From positions 1-20,842 of the forward strand of contig NZ_JBNNUK010000031.1 in NCBI RefSeq assembly GCF_050279675.1: a stretch of DNA of 20,842 nt. The letters run 5' to 3'. This document shows, piece after piece, positions 14,064 to 20,790 of the stretch (position 1 is its first letter; each line of letters opens with the position of its first letter). The stretch comes from Viridibacillus sp050279675. Lineage in GTDB: Bacteria; Bacillota; Bacilli; Bacillales_A; Planococcaceae. A program made the translations under genes and the position numbers. The notes under the pieces are model-generated. The model did not search any database. It was not told the origin of the DNA and saw only the letters and a list, made by a program, of their open reading frames with translations.

Positions 14064-14122
14064 TGTAGTAGACTTAGTAACTACAGTTTTTTCCTCCTAT
14101 TTACTAGGAATGAATTTTTTTT
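14064..14122 (+). promoter_or_regulatory. Two U-tailed hairpins in the msrA leader
   Basis: TGTAGT (14064-14069) pairs with ACTACA (14080-14085), followed by G and six T. Then TCCTA (14095-14099) pairs with TAGGA (14105-14109), followed shortly by eight T. CTCCT (14094-14098) is also complementary to AGGAG (14139-14143) in the ribosome site. Together these could form an attenuator or ribosome-site lock. The stems are short. Confidence 0.3.
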
Positions 14123-14150
14123 GATTTTTTAAACAAAGAGGAGAGTCAAT

Positions 14151-14621
14151 ATGGAAGTAATATATTTTGCAGGTGGATGTTTATGGGGAGTACAAGCTTT
14201 TATAAAAACTTTACCTGGAGTTAAGTTTACAGAAGCAGGAAGAGCTAATGGAACAAGTCATACACTTGAAGGTGATTATGATGGGTACGCCGAATGTGTA
14301 AAAACAGGATTTGATCCGACAGTTGTAACAATTAAGGAATTAATGGGATATTTATTTGAAATCATTGATCCATACAGTTTGAATAAACAAGGACAGGATG
14401 TTGGCGAGAAATACAGAACAGGAGTATATAGTGAAAAGCCTGAACACTTAAAAGAGGCGAAGGCGTTTCTTGGTGAGAGAAATGATTATGACCTTATAGT
14501 TGTTGAAGTATTAACTCTTACAAACTATATGAGAAGTGCAGAAGAACATCAAGATAGGTTAGCTAGATGTCCAAATGATTATTGTCATATTCCAGAAGAA
14601 ATATTAAGTAGGTATAAGTAA
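14151..14621 (+). CDS. msrA: Peptide-methionine (S)-S-oxide reductase MsrA, 156 aa
   Basis: Residues 4-12 read IYFAGGCLWG, the MsrA active-site motif (usually GGCFWG; here Leu replaces Phe) with the catalytic Cys10. Family landmarks follow: YDGYAECVKTGFDP, the segment DPYSLNKQGQDVGEKYRTGVY and SAEEHQDRL. Two further cysteines in CPNDYC near the C-terminus could resolve the disulfide. The enzyme reduces S-methionine sulfoxide in proteins, using thioredoxin, in the cytoplasm. At 156 aa it is at the short end of the family. AGAGGAGAG precedes the ATG by 5 nt. It stands alone between repeat copies 7 and 8. Confidence 0.9.
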   Translation: MEVIYFAGGCLWGVQAFIKTLPGVKFTEAGRANGTSHTLEGDYDGYAECVKTGFDPTVVTIKELMGYLFEIIDPYSLNKQGQDVGEKYRTGVYSEKPEHLKEAKAFLGERNDYDLIVVEVLTLTNYMRSAEEHQDRLARCPNDYCHIPEEILSRYK

Positions 14622-14708
14622 GGGAGAATATTAAAAGATGGTTTATGAGATCTATAGTTTTCAGAAATGCTTTACCAAATAATAAGGGGAACAGAACTGT
14701 TTAATCAT

Positions 14709-14830
14709 TTTCAACGATCAAGCGCGATTGTTGAAGAAGCGTTTCGTTTCTTATTGAACTAACGGGGCAGTTTAGTTGAAGAGTGTTGTTTAACTTGTGT
14801 CCAACAATTTGGCCATATTGTGGAACAATT
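14709..14830 (+). repeat. Intergenic hairpin repeat, copy 8
   Basis: H1 is nearly perfect: TTCAACGATC (14710-14719) with GATTGTTGAA (14726-14735). H2 and the terminator slot are missing; H3, H4 and H5 (ACAATTTGGCCATATTGTGG) follow. This short form lacks any T-run. Confidence 0.85.
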
Positions 14831-14881
14831 CCTTTTATAAAGGTTTATATAATTAGTATAGATGGGAATGAGGTTGAATAA

Positions 14882-15322
14882 ATGGGAATCCTAGAGAAAA
14901 TTATTACCTCTGTGCTTTCTACACTTATCTTTTCTCTGTCTTTAGCATTTTTAGAATATACACCAGTGGCAGAACAACAAGCTGGAATTGGTTATAACTC
15001 CTTGGAAGGGCTATTTATACTATATTATTTTTATTCATTTCCTATTTATTTATTAGGAGGATTATATTCTTATTTTGTAGATGTATATTTTGATAATATC
15101 CAGTTTCGTAATGAATTTTTAAAATATCTTATTGGATTCCTCGTATACGTAGCAGGTGGTTTATTAGTTGTTGGAGTACTTTCTGCAATTATATTGCTAA
15201 CCGACGGGGGTACTGGTGGATTATTGACATTTGGCTCCCTTATGTTTGGAGCCATGGCAGCTTTATTATTTTACCATATTTCCTTGATTTCTAAAAAAGC
15301 ATTAAAATTGTTTGCAAGATAG
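14882..15322 (+). CDS. Small membrane protein of unknown function, 146 aa
   Basis: Four hydrophobic segments are visible: about residues 8-25 (SVLSTLIFSLSLAFLEY), 44-65 (LFILYYFYSFPIYLLGGLY), 82-105 (LIGFLVYVAGGLLVVGVLSAI) and 115-135 (FGSLMFGAMAALLFYHISL), with a basic C-terminus. No motif is recognised. GAGG about 8 nt before the ATG is a modest ribosome site. It stands alone between repeat copies 8 and 9. Confidence 0.72.
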   Translation: MGILEKIITSVLSTLIFSLSLAFLEYTPVAEQQAGIGYNSLEGLFILYYFYSFPIYLLGGLYSYFVDVYFDNIQFRNEFLKYLIGFLVYVAGGLLVVGVLSAIILLTDGGTGGLLTFGSLMFGAMAALLFYHISLISKKALKLFAR

Positions 15323-15335
15323 AGAATAGTTTTAT

Positions 15336-15411
15336 CTTCCGTTATCGGAAGCCATTGTTTAATAAGTATCTCTTTTTCTTATTAAACTAACGGGGCAGGT
15401 TAGTTTAAGAA
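15336..15411 (+). repeat. Intergenic hairpin repeat, copy 9
   Basis: A decayed H1 (TTATCGGAAGCCATTGTTTAA) leads to a perfect H3 with arms TTAAACTAAC (15382-15391) and GTTAGTTTAA (15399-15408). The G/C to A/T change is compensated on both arms. H2, slot, H4 and H5 are absent. Confidence 0.82.
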
Positions 15412-15449
15412 GAGGTATAATTTTATAAAAGCTTATAGGTGGTGGGAAG

Positions 15450-15680
15450 ATGACTTTAAAAGAGTTTATTAAGTTCCAAGAAGGTATAGCAATTGGGGAA
15501 GAATACTCATTTACATATCTAAATGAAGAATATTGGATAAGCCATAATCCAGGTGCATGTTATCTTACGCGAGTCAGAGGTTCCTTTACTAAAGAGTTTG
15601 AAACTTCTGAGGCTCTTTTTAAAAATGGAACAATCGAAGGAAAACTTCTTTCAGAAATTTATATGAATATTGAGTGGTGA
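15450..15680 (+). CDS. Small hypothetical protein, 76 aa
   Basis: A soluble, acidic product (MTLKEFIKFQEGIAIGEEYS) with aromatic beta-rich middle (FTYLNEEYWISHNPGACYLT) and one cysteine. The pattern suggests a small single-domain protein, but I do not recognise it. AGGTGG is 6 nt before the ATG. It stands alone between repeat copies 9 and 10; no signal peptide or membrane segment. Confidence 0.65.
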   Translation: MTLKEFIKFQEGIAIGEEYSFTYLNEEYWISHNPGACYLTRVRGSFTKEFETSEALFKNGTIEGKLLSEIYMNIEW

Positions 15681-15699
15681 TAAAAATCATTATTATGTT

Positions 15700-15772
15700 C
15701 TTGTTGAACTAAAGGGGCAGTTTAGTTTAAGAATGTTGTTTAACTTGTGTTCAACACAATCGGGCCATTTAA
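15700..15772 (+). repeat. Intergenic hairpin repeat, copy 10
   Basis: H3 (TTGAACTAAA, GGGGCAG, TTTAGTTTAA), H4 (TTGTTTAACTTGTGTTCAAC) and a truncated H5 (CAATCGGGCC). The AAA/TTT end of the H3 arms is compensated relative to AAC/GTT. No H1, H2 or terminator slot. Confidence 0.82.
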
Positions 15773-15826
15773 TTTTTATAAACAGGAAATCGAAAAATAC
15801 TGTCGAATGAGATAAAGGGGTTAAAA

Positions 15827-16357
15827 ATGTATAGTCCAAAATGGAGTAAAGTAAAAAAACAATTAAAAAGTTTTACGTGTGATTCATTAAAAAACCGAAT
15901 CGATTTTCATATTATTAACTACCGAAAAGCCCATGATCAATTAGGTAGAGCAGTTATTACAGTTGATAAAAAAGAAATATTAAGTATGTGTACAATCATA
16001 GCTGAAAGAGAAATGATCAGAAAAGAATGGGATATTAGAAAAGAGCAAAATGTTGAATACGATATTTATGATCATAAGCATAACTTAGAAATGGGAATAC
16101 AAGCTCATGAACTGATTAAAGATGTGGGAATCTTGGCGCAGTATGACTTTTTTGATGCAGTAGAAGAATATCTTAGTTCCCCGATAGATACTTCTATAAA
16201 ATCTACTGACATTATTATAAAAGTTCTTTCCTTAATGGATAGACGAGTAGGAAAAAGAACATTAAAAAAACTCAGTGAATCTATTGAAACTGAACATGAG
16301 TGTATTAGATATTTTTTAAAATTAAGGTGTGATGCTGATGGGATAAGATTTAGTTAA
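15827..16357 (+). CDS. SF0329-like conserved hypothetical protein, 176 aa
   Basis: A helical, charged, soluble protein beginning PKWSKVKKQLKSFTCDSLKN, with HIINYRKAHDQLGRAVITVD typical of the SF0329 family of enterobacterial and bacillar proteins as I recall it. Later parts include KKEILSMCTIIAEREMI and LMDRRVGKRTLKKL. The function of that family is not known to me and no catalytic motif is visible. AAAGGGG lies 6 nt before the ATG. The gene stands alone between repeat copies 10 and 11. Confidence 0.78.
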   Translation: MYSPKWSKVKKQLKSFTCDSLKNRIDFHIINYRKAHDQLGRAVITVDKKEILSMCTIIAEREMIRKEWDIRKEQNVEYDIYDHKHNLEMGIQAHELIKDVGILAQYDFFDAVEEYLSSPIDTSIKSTDIIIKVLSLMDRRVGKRTLKKLSESIETEHECIRYFLKLRCDADGIRFS

Positions 16358-16382
16358 TAAATCTCGGTTTTTCCATATAAGT

Positions 16383-16471
16383 ACGCGATTTTTGAAGAAG
16401 CGTCTCATTTCTTCTTCAACTAAAGAGGCAGTTTAGTTGAATAGTGTTGTTTAACTTGTTGTTCAATTGAA
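16383..16471 (+). repeat. Intergenic hairpin repeat, copy 11
   Basis: A partial H1 (GCGATTTTTGAAGAAGCG), then a perfect H3 with arms TTCAACTAAA (16415-16424) and TTTAGTTGAA (16432-16441), then H4. The last base pair of H3 (A-T) is compensated relative to C-G in most copies. Confidence 0.82.
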
Positions 16472-16537
16472 CAAAACAAAGAAATCATCTCGTTACTCAA
16501 AAAATAGTAGAGAAAAGATAAGAGGAGAGAAAAAGCA

Positions 16538-16882
16538 ATGATTGAAAACTGTAAATGTGATGAAACATATGATTTAAGAGTAGAAGCAGATATCGGGGCT
16601 GATGCTATATGGTGTAATAAATGCCTCTGTAACTTTGAAATATCATATGTTCCAATTTCCATCGAACTGCAATCGGAATTAACAAAATGGATATTAAAAT
16701 ATGGTGAGTGGATTGATTGGGCTAATGATGGAATAGTTCCTAATGGGATTGAACTTGAAGAAATACATAATCAACAAGGATTAAAGCTAACGGAAAAAGT
16801 AATGAAGGAACTTGAAGGGAAATACAAAGTTTCATTTTCCCCTTCTACATTTGCAAAAAGGCATGCAAACAAAAAGAAGTAA
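16538..16882 (+). CDS. Small cysteine-rich hypothetical protein, possible zinc ribbon, 114 aa
   Basis: The N-terminal 30 residues hold CKC and later CNKCLC, a C-x-C and C-x2-C-x-C arrangement that could bind zinc. The C-terminal part is helical and charged (LTKWILKYGEWIDWANDG, EKVMKELEGKYKVSFSPS) and ends with lysines. Soluble, no signal peptide. AGAGGAGAG lies 8 nt before the ATG. I do not recognise the family. A terminator stands about 110 nt downstream, after repeat copy 12. Confidence 0.72.
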   Translation: MIENCKCDETYDLRVEADIGADAIWCNKCLCNFEISYVPISIELQSELTKWILKYGEWIDWANDGIVPNGIELEEIHNQQGLKLTEKVMKELEGKYKVSFSPSTFAKRHANKKK

Positions 16883-16894
16883 ACTGCTATTACA

Positions 16895-16970
16895 TAAACG
16901 GGTGCGATTGTTGAAGAAGCGTCGCTGTTCTTATTAAACTAACGGGTGCTTTAGTTCAATCAACGAGTTA
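16895..16970 (+). repeat. Intergenic hairpin repeat, copy 12
   Basis: H1 right arm (GGGTGCGATTGTTGAAGAAG), then H2 with TTAAACTAAC and TTTAGTTCAA around GGGTGC. The slot contains no complete stem. H3 to H5 are absent. Confidence 0.78.
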
Positions 16971-16994
16971 TAAAAACAAACGAACATTTAAAAT

Positions 16995-17029
16995 AAAAGA
17001 TCGATTCCTTAAAGGAATTGATCTTTTTT
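16995..17029 (+). terminator. Rho-independent terminator
   Basis: AAAAGATCGATTCC (16995-17008) pairs with GGAATTGATCTTTT (17014-17027) with one G-T pair, ending in six T. It lies outside the repeat modules and serves the 114-aa gene. Confidence 0.8.
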
Positions 17030-17062
17030 GTTAATTTAGGAGTGGGATTTCTTATTTGCTGT

Positions 17063-17128
17063 ACTAAGACGAGGGGTTTGATCTAAGAAGGATTAACGTG
17101 AACTTATTGAACTAATGAGTCAGGTAAC
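17063..17128 (+). repeat. Decayed repeat, copy 13
   Basis: ACGAGGGGTTTGATC, AAGAAGGATTAACG and TTGAACTAATGAGTCAGGT follow copy 7 module by module (H2 loop, second-type slot stem, H3) with many substitutions. The T-run after the slot is lost. The rest of the gap to 17253 shows only a possible weak CAGG/CCTG pairing before a T-run at about 17150. Confidence 0.6.
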
Positions 17129-17253
17129 AAATTGAGGTGATTATCGGTATTGAGCCTGGTCTTTTTTCATGCAACAAATATAAGTAACAATAATTTTTTA
17201 TAAAGGAAATGGAAAAAGATAATGGATAACAATTTTAATACATTTAATTATTT

Positions 17254-17280
17254 TGCAACCGATTTACTTCCTCATACGAC
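17254..17280 (+). promoter_or_regulatory. Candidate ECF-type promoter of the second sigma operon
   Basis: TGCAAC (17254-17259) and CGAC (17277-17280) lie 17 bp apart, 29 bp before the ATG at 17310. AAC at -35 and CGWC at -10 are the marks of ECF promoters, so the operon may be transcribed by its own sigma factor. Confidence 0.5.
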
Positions 17281-17309
17281 TTTATTGTGTAACGGAGAGG
17301 AGAACCAAA

Positions 17310-17843
17310 ATGGATCTAGCAAAATTAGTGAAAAAAGCAAAAAAAGGTGATGATGAAGCATTTGAACAACTGATTGGTTCTGTTCGACAAAAGCTGTACC
17401 GAACAGCCTATGCATATGTTAGAAATGAACAAGATGCTCTTGATGTCTATCAAGAAACAATTTATACAGCCTATATTTCAATAAAGACATTAAAAAAACC
17501 TGAAAGTTTTTCGAGTTGGATTACAAAAATTCTAGTTTTTAAATCGATTGATTTCATTCGGAAAGAGTCCCGCCATTTTACTACAGATAATGAGGAAATC
17601 TTTACTGAATTAATCGCTTCTGAAAATGTTGATTTTATCATGCATTCGATGGATTTATCAGATGCCTTTAAATTTTTAAATCCTACTGTTAAGACCATTA
17701 TTTTGTTGAGGTATTATCACGATTTGTCCATTAAGGAAATTGCCACCATCATGAATTATCCAGAAGGAACTGTGAAATCACATTTAAATAGAGCGAAAAA
17801 AGAGCTTAGACCCATTTTAAAGGAGGACTATCTTTATGAATAA
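17310..17843 (+). CDS. ECF-type RNA polymerase sigma factor, 177 aa
   Basis: ATG 17310 is chosen because GGAGAGGAG lies 7 nt before it; the longer frame would run over the likely promoter. Region 2 spans about residues 8-80 (AYAYVRNEQDALDVYQETIYTAY, SFSSWITKILVFKSIDFIRK) and region 4 about 115-170 (IILLRYYHDLSIKEIATIM, PEGTVKSHLNRAKKELR). This matches ECF sigma factors of the SigV-like branch. Its stop codon overlaps the next start by 8 nt, so the two genes are translationally coupled. The partner is a DUF4179-type membrane protein and presumably the anti-sigma factor. The factor differs clearly from the one at 5285. Confidence 0.93.
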   Translation: MDLAKLVKKAKKGDDEAFEQLIGSVRQKLYRTAYAYVRNEQDALDVYQETIYTAYISIKTLKKPESFSSWITKILVFKSIDFIRKESRHFTTDNEEIFTELIASENVDFIMHSMDLSDAFKFLNPTVKTIILLRYYHDLSIKEIATIMNYPEGTVKSHLNRAKKELRPILKEDYLYE

Positions 17844-18861
17844 AGACCAATTCAATCGATCTATCGACAACATAAATGTACCTGTTGAAAAGCTAATGGC
17901 AAGGGAGAAGATGGCTATCTTTCAAGCCGAGAAAAAAAGAAAAGTAGGAAGAACCACAAAAGGGTCAATCTTGGTAGCGTGTGGGTTATGCCTATCTTTG
18001 CTTGGTTCTGGATTTGTTTCAACAGGCATGGCGGAAGCATTATCAAATATCCCTATAATTGGTCCGATTTATAAGGACTTTAGAGACATTGCCTCAGATA
18101 AAATTGAACACGATCAACTTACGACAGTAATTGATAAACAGGATAGTAAAAACGGCTTAACAATGACTGTAAAAGAAGCAGCTTATGATGGTAGCCGGAT
18201 AATCGTAACAGTTGTTTACACAGGTCAAAAAGAACTTTCGATGAAAGAAGAAACGGCCGGCTTTAGCTATATAACAATTAATGGACAAGAAGTTAAACCA
18301 GCGATTGGTTCAACAGGGCAAGATGACATAAACTCGAATACAATAATTGAACATCATCAATTTACCTTTTCTAATTATAATGAATATGGCGATAAAATTG
18401 AGGTTGCGGTCCATGGAGAAGATTTATTTGGCTATGAGGGCAAATTGAAGGTGGCTTTCCCACTTGAAAAAATAAAAGGCGATATGTTTGAGTTTTATCC
18501 AAAGGCTACAACTAAAACGATTGATAAAGTTTATACATTAACAGCCGACAAAGTAACATTTTCACCTCTATCAACAAGAATAGACCTAACGATTGATTAT
18601 CCTGTTGAAATGGATGAAAACGATAGTTGGCCATGGTTTGATTTCTCTGTAGTCGATGATAATGGTCATGTATATGATAAACTGAAACTACAAGCAGGCA
18701 TGGCTGTTGGGAACTATGGTCATCATATGGTACTGACTTTGCCTCCAATGGATACGATACCAAAATCATTTACACTCAAGCCAAGTCGAACAAATAGTGA
18801 AGGCTTTAGTGAAGAAATAAAGGAATTAGAATTAGTCGTTCCTTTAAATAAAAGTAAATAA
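17836..18861 (+). CDS. DUF4179-type membrane protein, probable anti-sigma factor, 341 aa
   Basis: A cytoplasmic N-terminus of about 42 residues (MNKDQFNRSIDNINVPVEKL) is followed by one transmembrane helix (about 43-64, ILVACGLCLSLLGSGFVST). Then comes the DUF4179 hallmark, MAEALSNIPIIGPIYKDFRD, and a large beta-rich extracytoplasmic domain (MTVKEAAYDGSRIIVTVVYTG, IEVAVHGEDLFGYEGKL). Such proteins regularly accompany ECF sigma genes. The short cytoplasmic part would bind the sigma factor; the outer domain would sense the signal. AAAGGAGG lies 9 nt before the ATG. Repeat copy 14, with a terminator, follows. Confidence 0.87.
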   Translation: MNKDQFNRSIDNINVPVEKLMAREKMAIFQAEKKRKVGRTTKGSILVACGLCLSLLGSGFVSTGMAEALSNIPIIGPIYKDFRDIASDKIEHDQLTTVIDKQDSKNGLTMTVKEAAYDGSRIIVTVVYTGQKELSMKEETAGFSYITINGQEVKPAIGSTGQDDINSNTIIEHHQFTFSNYNEYGDKIEVAVHGEDLFGYEGKLKVAFPLEKIKGDMFEFYPKATTKTIDKVYTLTADKVTFSPLSTRIDLTIDYPVEMDENDSWPWFDFSVVDDNGHVYDKLKLQAGMAVGNYGHHMVLTLPPMDTIPKSFTLKPSRTNSEGFSEEIKELELVVPLNKSK

Positions 18862-18905
18862 TGACCTCATTTGTTTGGTTTACTCATATCGCGGAAGTAC
18901 CTTAA

Positions 18906-19078
18906 GCTAACGAACACGCGATAGTTGAATAACGAGTCCTTATTCAACTAACGGGTGCTTTACTTGAAGATCATGAGTTGCATATGCAGCTCTTTTTTCT
19001 TTATTGAACTAACGGAGCAGTTTAGTTGAAGAAAAAATTATTAGCTTGTTCAACAATCGGGCCATATAATTGAATAAC
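18906..19078 (+). repeat. Intergenic hairpin repeat, copy 14 (near full length)
   Basis: An alternative stem is clear here: GTTGAATAA pairs with TTATTCAAC (about 18923-18947), using the same TTCAAC arm that could instead pair with the downstream H2 half. The slot terminator, H3 (TTGAACTAAC, TTTAGTTGAA), a shortened H4 and H5 (CAACAATCGGGCCATATAAT) follow. Confidence 0.87.
18975..18998 (+). terminator. Rho-independent terminator inside repeat copy 14
   Basis: GAGTTGCATATGCAGCTC plus six T, as in copies 2 and 5. It is the only terminator seen after the second sigma operon. Confidence 0.7.
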
Positions 19079-19151
19079 ACTTTTTTGGATATTTATGTTA
19101 AAATTTTAGTGAGATTGTGAAGAAATATACTTAACTAAGGAGGTAGGATAG

Positions 19152-19175
19152 TTGAGTAAGATGACTTTTTTATAA
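19152..19175 (+). CDS. Seven-codon leader ORF upstream of the kinase gene
   Basis: AAGGAGGT (19137-19144), a full match to the 16S anti-Shine-Dalgarno, sits 7 nt before TTG. The frame reads MSKMTFL and stops at TAA 19173-19175, 41 nt before the kinase ATG. An extended -10 box (TGTTAAAAT, 19096-19104) lies upstream. Short leader peptides with strong ribosome sites precede several Firmicute antibiotic-resistance genes and regulate them by ribosome stalling. Whether that occurs here is inference; no clear competing stems were identified. It could also be a relic of a deleted gene start. Confidence 0.4.
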   Translation: MSKMTFL

Positions 19176-19216
19176 CTTATAAAGTTTGATAAAAATAAAA
19201 TGTTGAGGAGTAATAG

Positions 19217-20086
19217 ATGAAAAAAATTAATGAAATTATTGATATTTTAATTAATAAAGGTTTGATAATAAATGATGGTTTGGAAGTGAAGAGGTTAAAA
19301 AGTGGTACAACTAATGGTGTTTTATATACTCTCCTTTATAATGAGATACCGACCTATGTGATGAAAATAGATACCCCTGAGATTATCACTGCAACTAAGG
19401 ATTTTCTTGTGGCCTATAATGATATAGGATTGTTGCCAGATGTTCTTTATACAGACGATGAAAAAGAATTTATTGCCTACTCTTATATTTCTGGAGAGAC
19501 CCATTTTAATAGAGGTTCTAAAATAGAATGGATGACACTTTTAATTAAAGAGTTATTCAATGAATACAAGAAAGTGGATAAAGACACACCTTGGGGTAGA
19601 ATCGATGGAATACATAGAAATTCTTGGTCAGAATTTAACCAAAGTAGTTTGGAGTCTGCCCGAAGGAATATAGGAGATTTATTACCAAGTGAAGACCATA
19701 AAAGGATAGAGATTTTGGTAAATAAATTAAAATCATATCATGATCAAGAAGAGAAGTATTATCTACATGGAGATACTGGTGTACATAACTTTGTATATTT
19801 GGACACCAAATTAAAAGGAGTCATCGACCCATCACCATTAATCGGTCCGAAAATATACGATTTTACTTATTCTTTTTGTTCTTCGCCTGATAGTCTAAAT
19901 TTAAGTACGCTTTTTTCATTATTTCCATTGTGGGATAATGATTCTATTAATAAGGAACGGCTTTTGGATGAAGTTCTTTTTCAGTTATATACACGTATTG
20001 GAGTATGTATTAAAGTTCATCCGCATGATTTAAATGATTATATGGAAGCCTGGAAAGAATGGAGGAAATATCTTCACTCTAACTAA
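19217..20086 (+). CDS. Aminoglycoside-phosphotransferase (APH)-like kinase, 289 aa
   Basis: Kinase-like fold motifs are visible: Lys50 in TYVMKID as the probable ATP-binding lysine, the catalytic loop YLHGDTGVHNFVY (His184, Asp186, Asn191; the Brenner motif HGDxxxxN) and the metal-binding GVIDPSPLIGPKIYDFTY with Asp204. Length and layout match the APH/choline-kinase superfamily. Substrates in that family include aminoglycosides, macrolides, homoserine and sugars; none can be assigned from sequence. It is cytoplasmic. GAGGAG lies 6 nt before the ATG. A 7-codon leader ORF with a perfect ribosome site precedes it, and repeat copy 15 with a terminator follows. Confidence 0.87.
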   Translation: MKKINEIIDILINKGLIINDGLEVKRLKSGTTNGVLYTLLYNEIPTYVMKIDTPEIITATKDFLVAYNDIGLLPDVLYTDDEKEFIAYSYISGETHFNRGSKIEWMTLLIKELFNEYKKVDKDTPWGRIDGIHRNSWSEFNQSSLESARRNIGDLLPSEDHKRIEILVNKLKSYHDQEEKYYLHGDTGVHNFVYLDTKLKGVIDPSPLIGPKIYDFTYSFCSSPDSLNLSTLFSLFPLWDNDSINKERLLDEVLFQLYTRIGVCIKVHPHDLNDYMEAWKEWRKYLHSN

Positions 20087-20096
20087 ATAGTGATTC

Positions 20097-20192
20097 TTCT
20101 TCAACTAACGGGTGCTTTAGTAGAAGATCTAAGAGCTGCATAGACAGCTCTTTTTTCTTATTCAACTAAAGGGGCAGGTTAGTTCAAGAAGA
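20097..20192 (+). repeat. Intergenic hairpin repeat, copy 15
   Basis: H2 (TTCAACTAACGGGTGCTTTA), the slot terminator and H3 (TTCAACTAAA, TTAGTTCAA) in order. H1, H4 and H5 are absent. It begins about 10 nt after the kinase stop codon. Confidence 0.83.
20133..20156 (+). terminator. Terminator inside repeat copy 15
   Basis: GAGCTG (20133-20138) pairs perfectly with CAGCTC (20145-20150), loop CATAGA, followed by six T. It ends the kinase transcript. Confidence 0.75.
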
Positions 20193-20256
20193 ACTATATT
20201 TAAATGGTAAATAATGCTAATATAGAATATAAATAATATTATTTAGGGGTGCAACT

Positions 20257-20670
20257 GTGAAATTACATAAGATTTTAGGCGTTGTATTTATTTTTTTATC
20301 CTTGACTTTAAGTGCTTGTTCACAAGATGGGAAAGAATATAGTTTTTATGGAAAAAGTAAAAATTGGATTGTTATGTACGAAACTGAGATTAGTGAAGAA
20401 AGAGGGTCGGCAGACTATTCAATCGAATACATTGGAAAAGAACCTGCACCTGAAATATTTGGATATAACATAAAGAGTTCATGGTTTGAATTTGGAGTGA
20501 ATGAAGAGACTTTCAATGAAGAAAATAATGTACATTCAGGTAATAGTGAATGTACTGGTCCTCCTTCTAACGATGACAGTTGTGAAGTTAGTATTAAGGA
20601 AAATGAAAAGATGGAAGCAGTGTTGGAGTGGAACGGTAAATCAGAAGTTATTGAAATGTACAGAAATTGA
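20257..20670 (+). CDS. Small exported lipoprotein, 137 aa
   Basis: A short signal peptide (MKLHKILGVVFIFLSLTLSAC) ends in the lipobox LSAC with Cys21. The mature part is acidic and beta-rich (WIVMYETEISEERGSADYS, MEAVLEWNGKSEVIEMY), with two more cysteines (ECTG, DSCE) that may form a disulfide. This is typical of small Bacillus lipoproteins of unknown role. The GTG start is supported by AGGGGTG 5 nt upstream. It should be anchored to the outer face of the membrane. It stands alone between repeat copies 15 and 16. Confidence 0.78.
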   Translation: MKLHKILGVVFIFLSLTLSACSQDGKEYSFYGKSKNWIVMYETEISEERGSADYSIEYIGKEPAPEIFGYNIKSSWFEFGVNEETFNEENNVHSGNSECTGPPSNDDSCEVSIKENEKMEAVLEWNGKSEVIEMYRN

Positions 20671-20697
20671 TAGTGAAGATTAGGGGATAAGGATTCT

Positions 20698-20735
20698 TCT
20701 CTTATTGAACTAAAGGGGCAGTTTAGTGGAATAGC
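20698..20735 (+). repeat. Intergenic hairpin repeat, copy 16 (H3 only)
   Basis: TTGAACTAAA, GGGGCAG and TTTAGTGGAA form a single H3 hairpin with one mismatch, 30 nt after the lipoprotein stop codon. It is the smallest recognisable form besides copy 0. Confidence 0.75.
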
Positions 20736-20790
20736 GGTATGGAAATAATATAATATGGATTTGAAGTATTTCTATAAAGGATGGTTATTG

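Noticed and set aside
16420..16662. 80-codon minus-strand frame
   Set aside because: Spans repeat copy 11 and the start of the 114-aa gene in antisense; no ribosome site or recognisable protein.
847..20735. The regular recurrence of repeats as a CRISPR array
   Set aside because: Copies are 40-180 bp, differ in modules, and are separated by whole genes rather than short spacers; no cas gene is visible.
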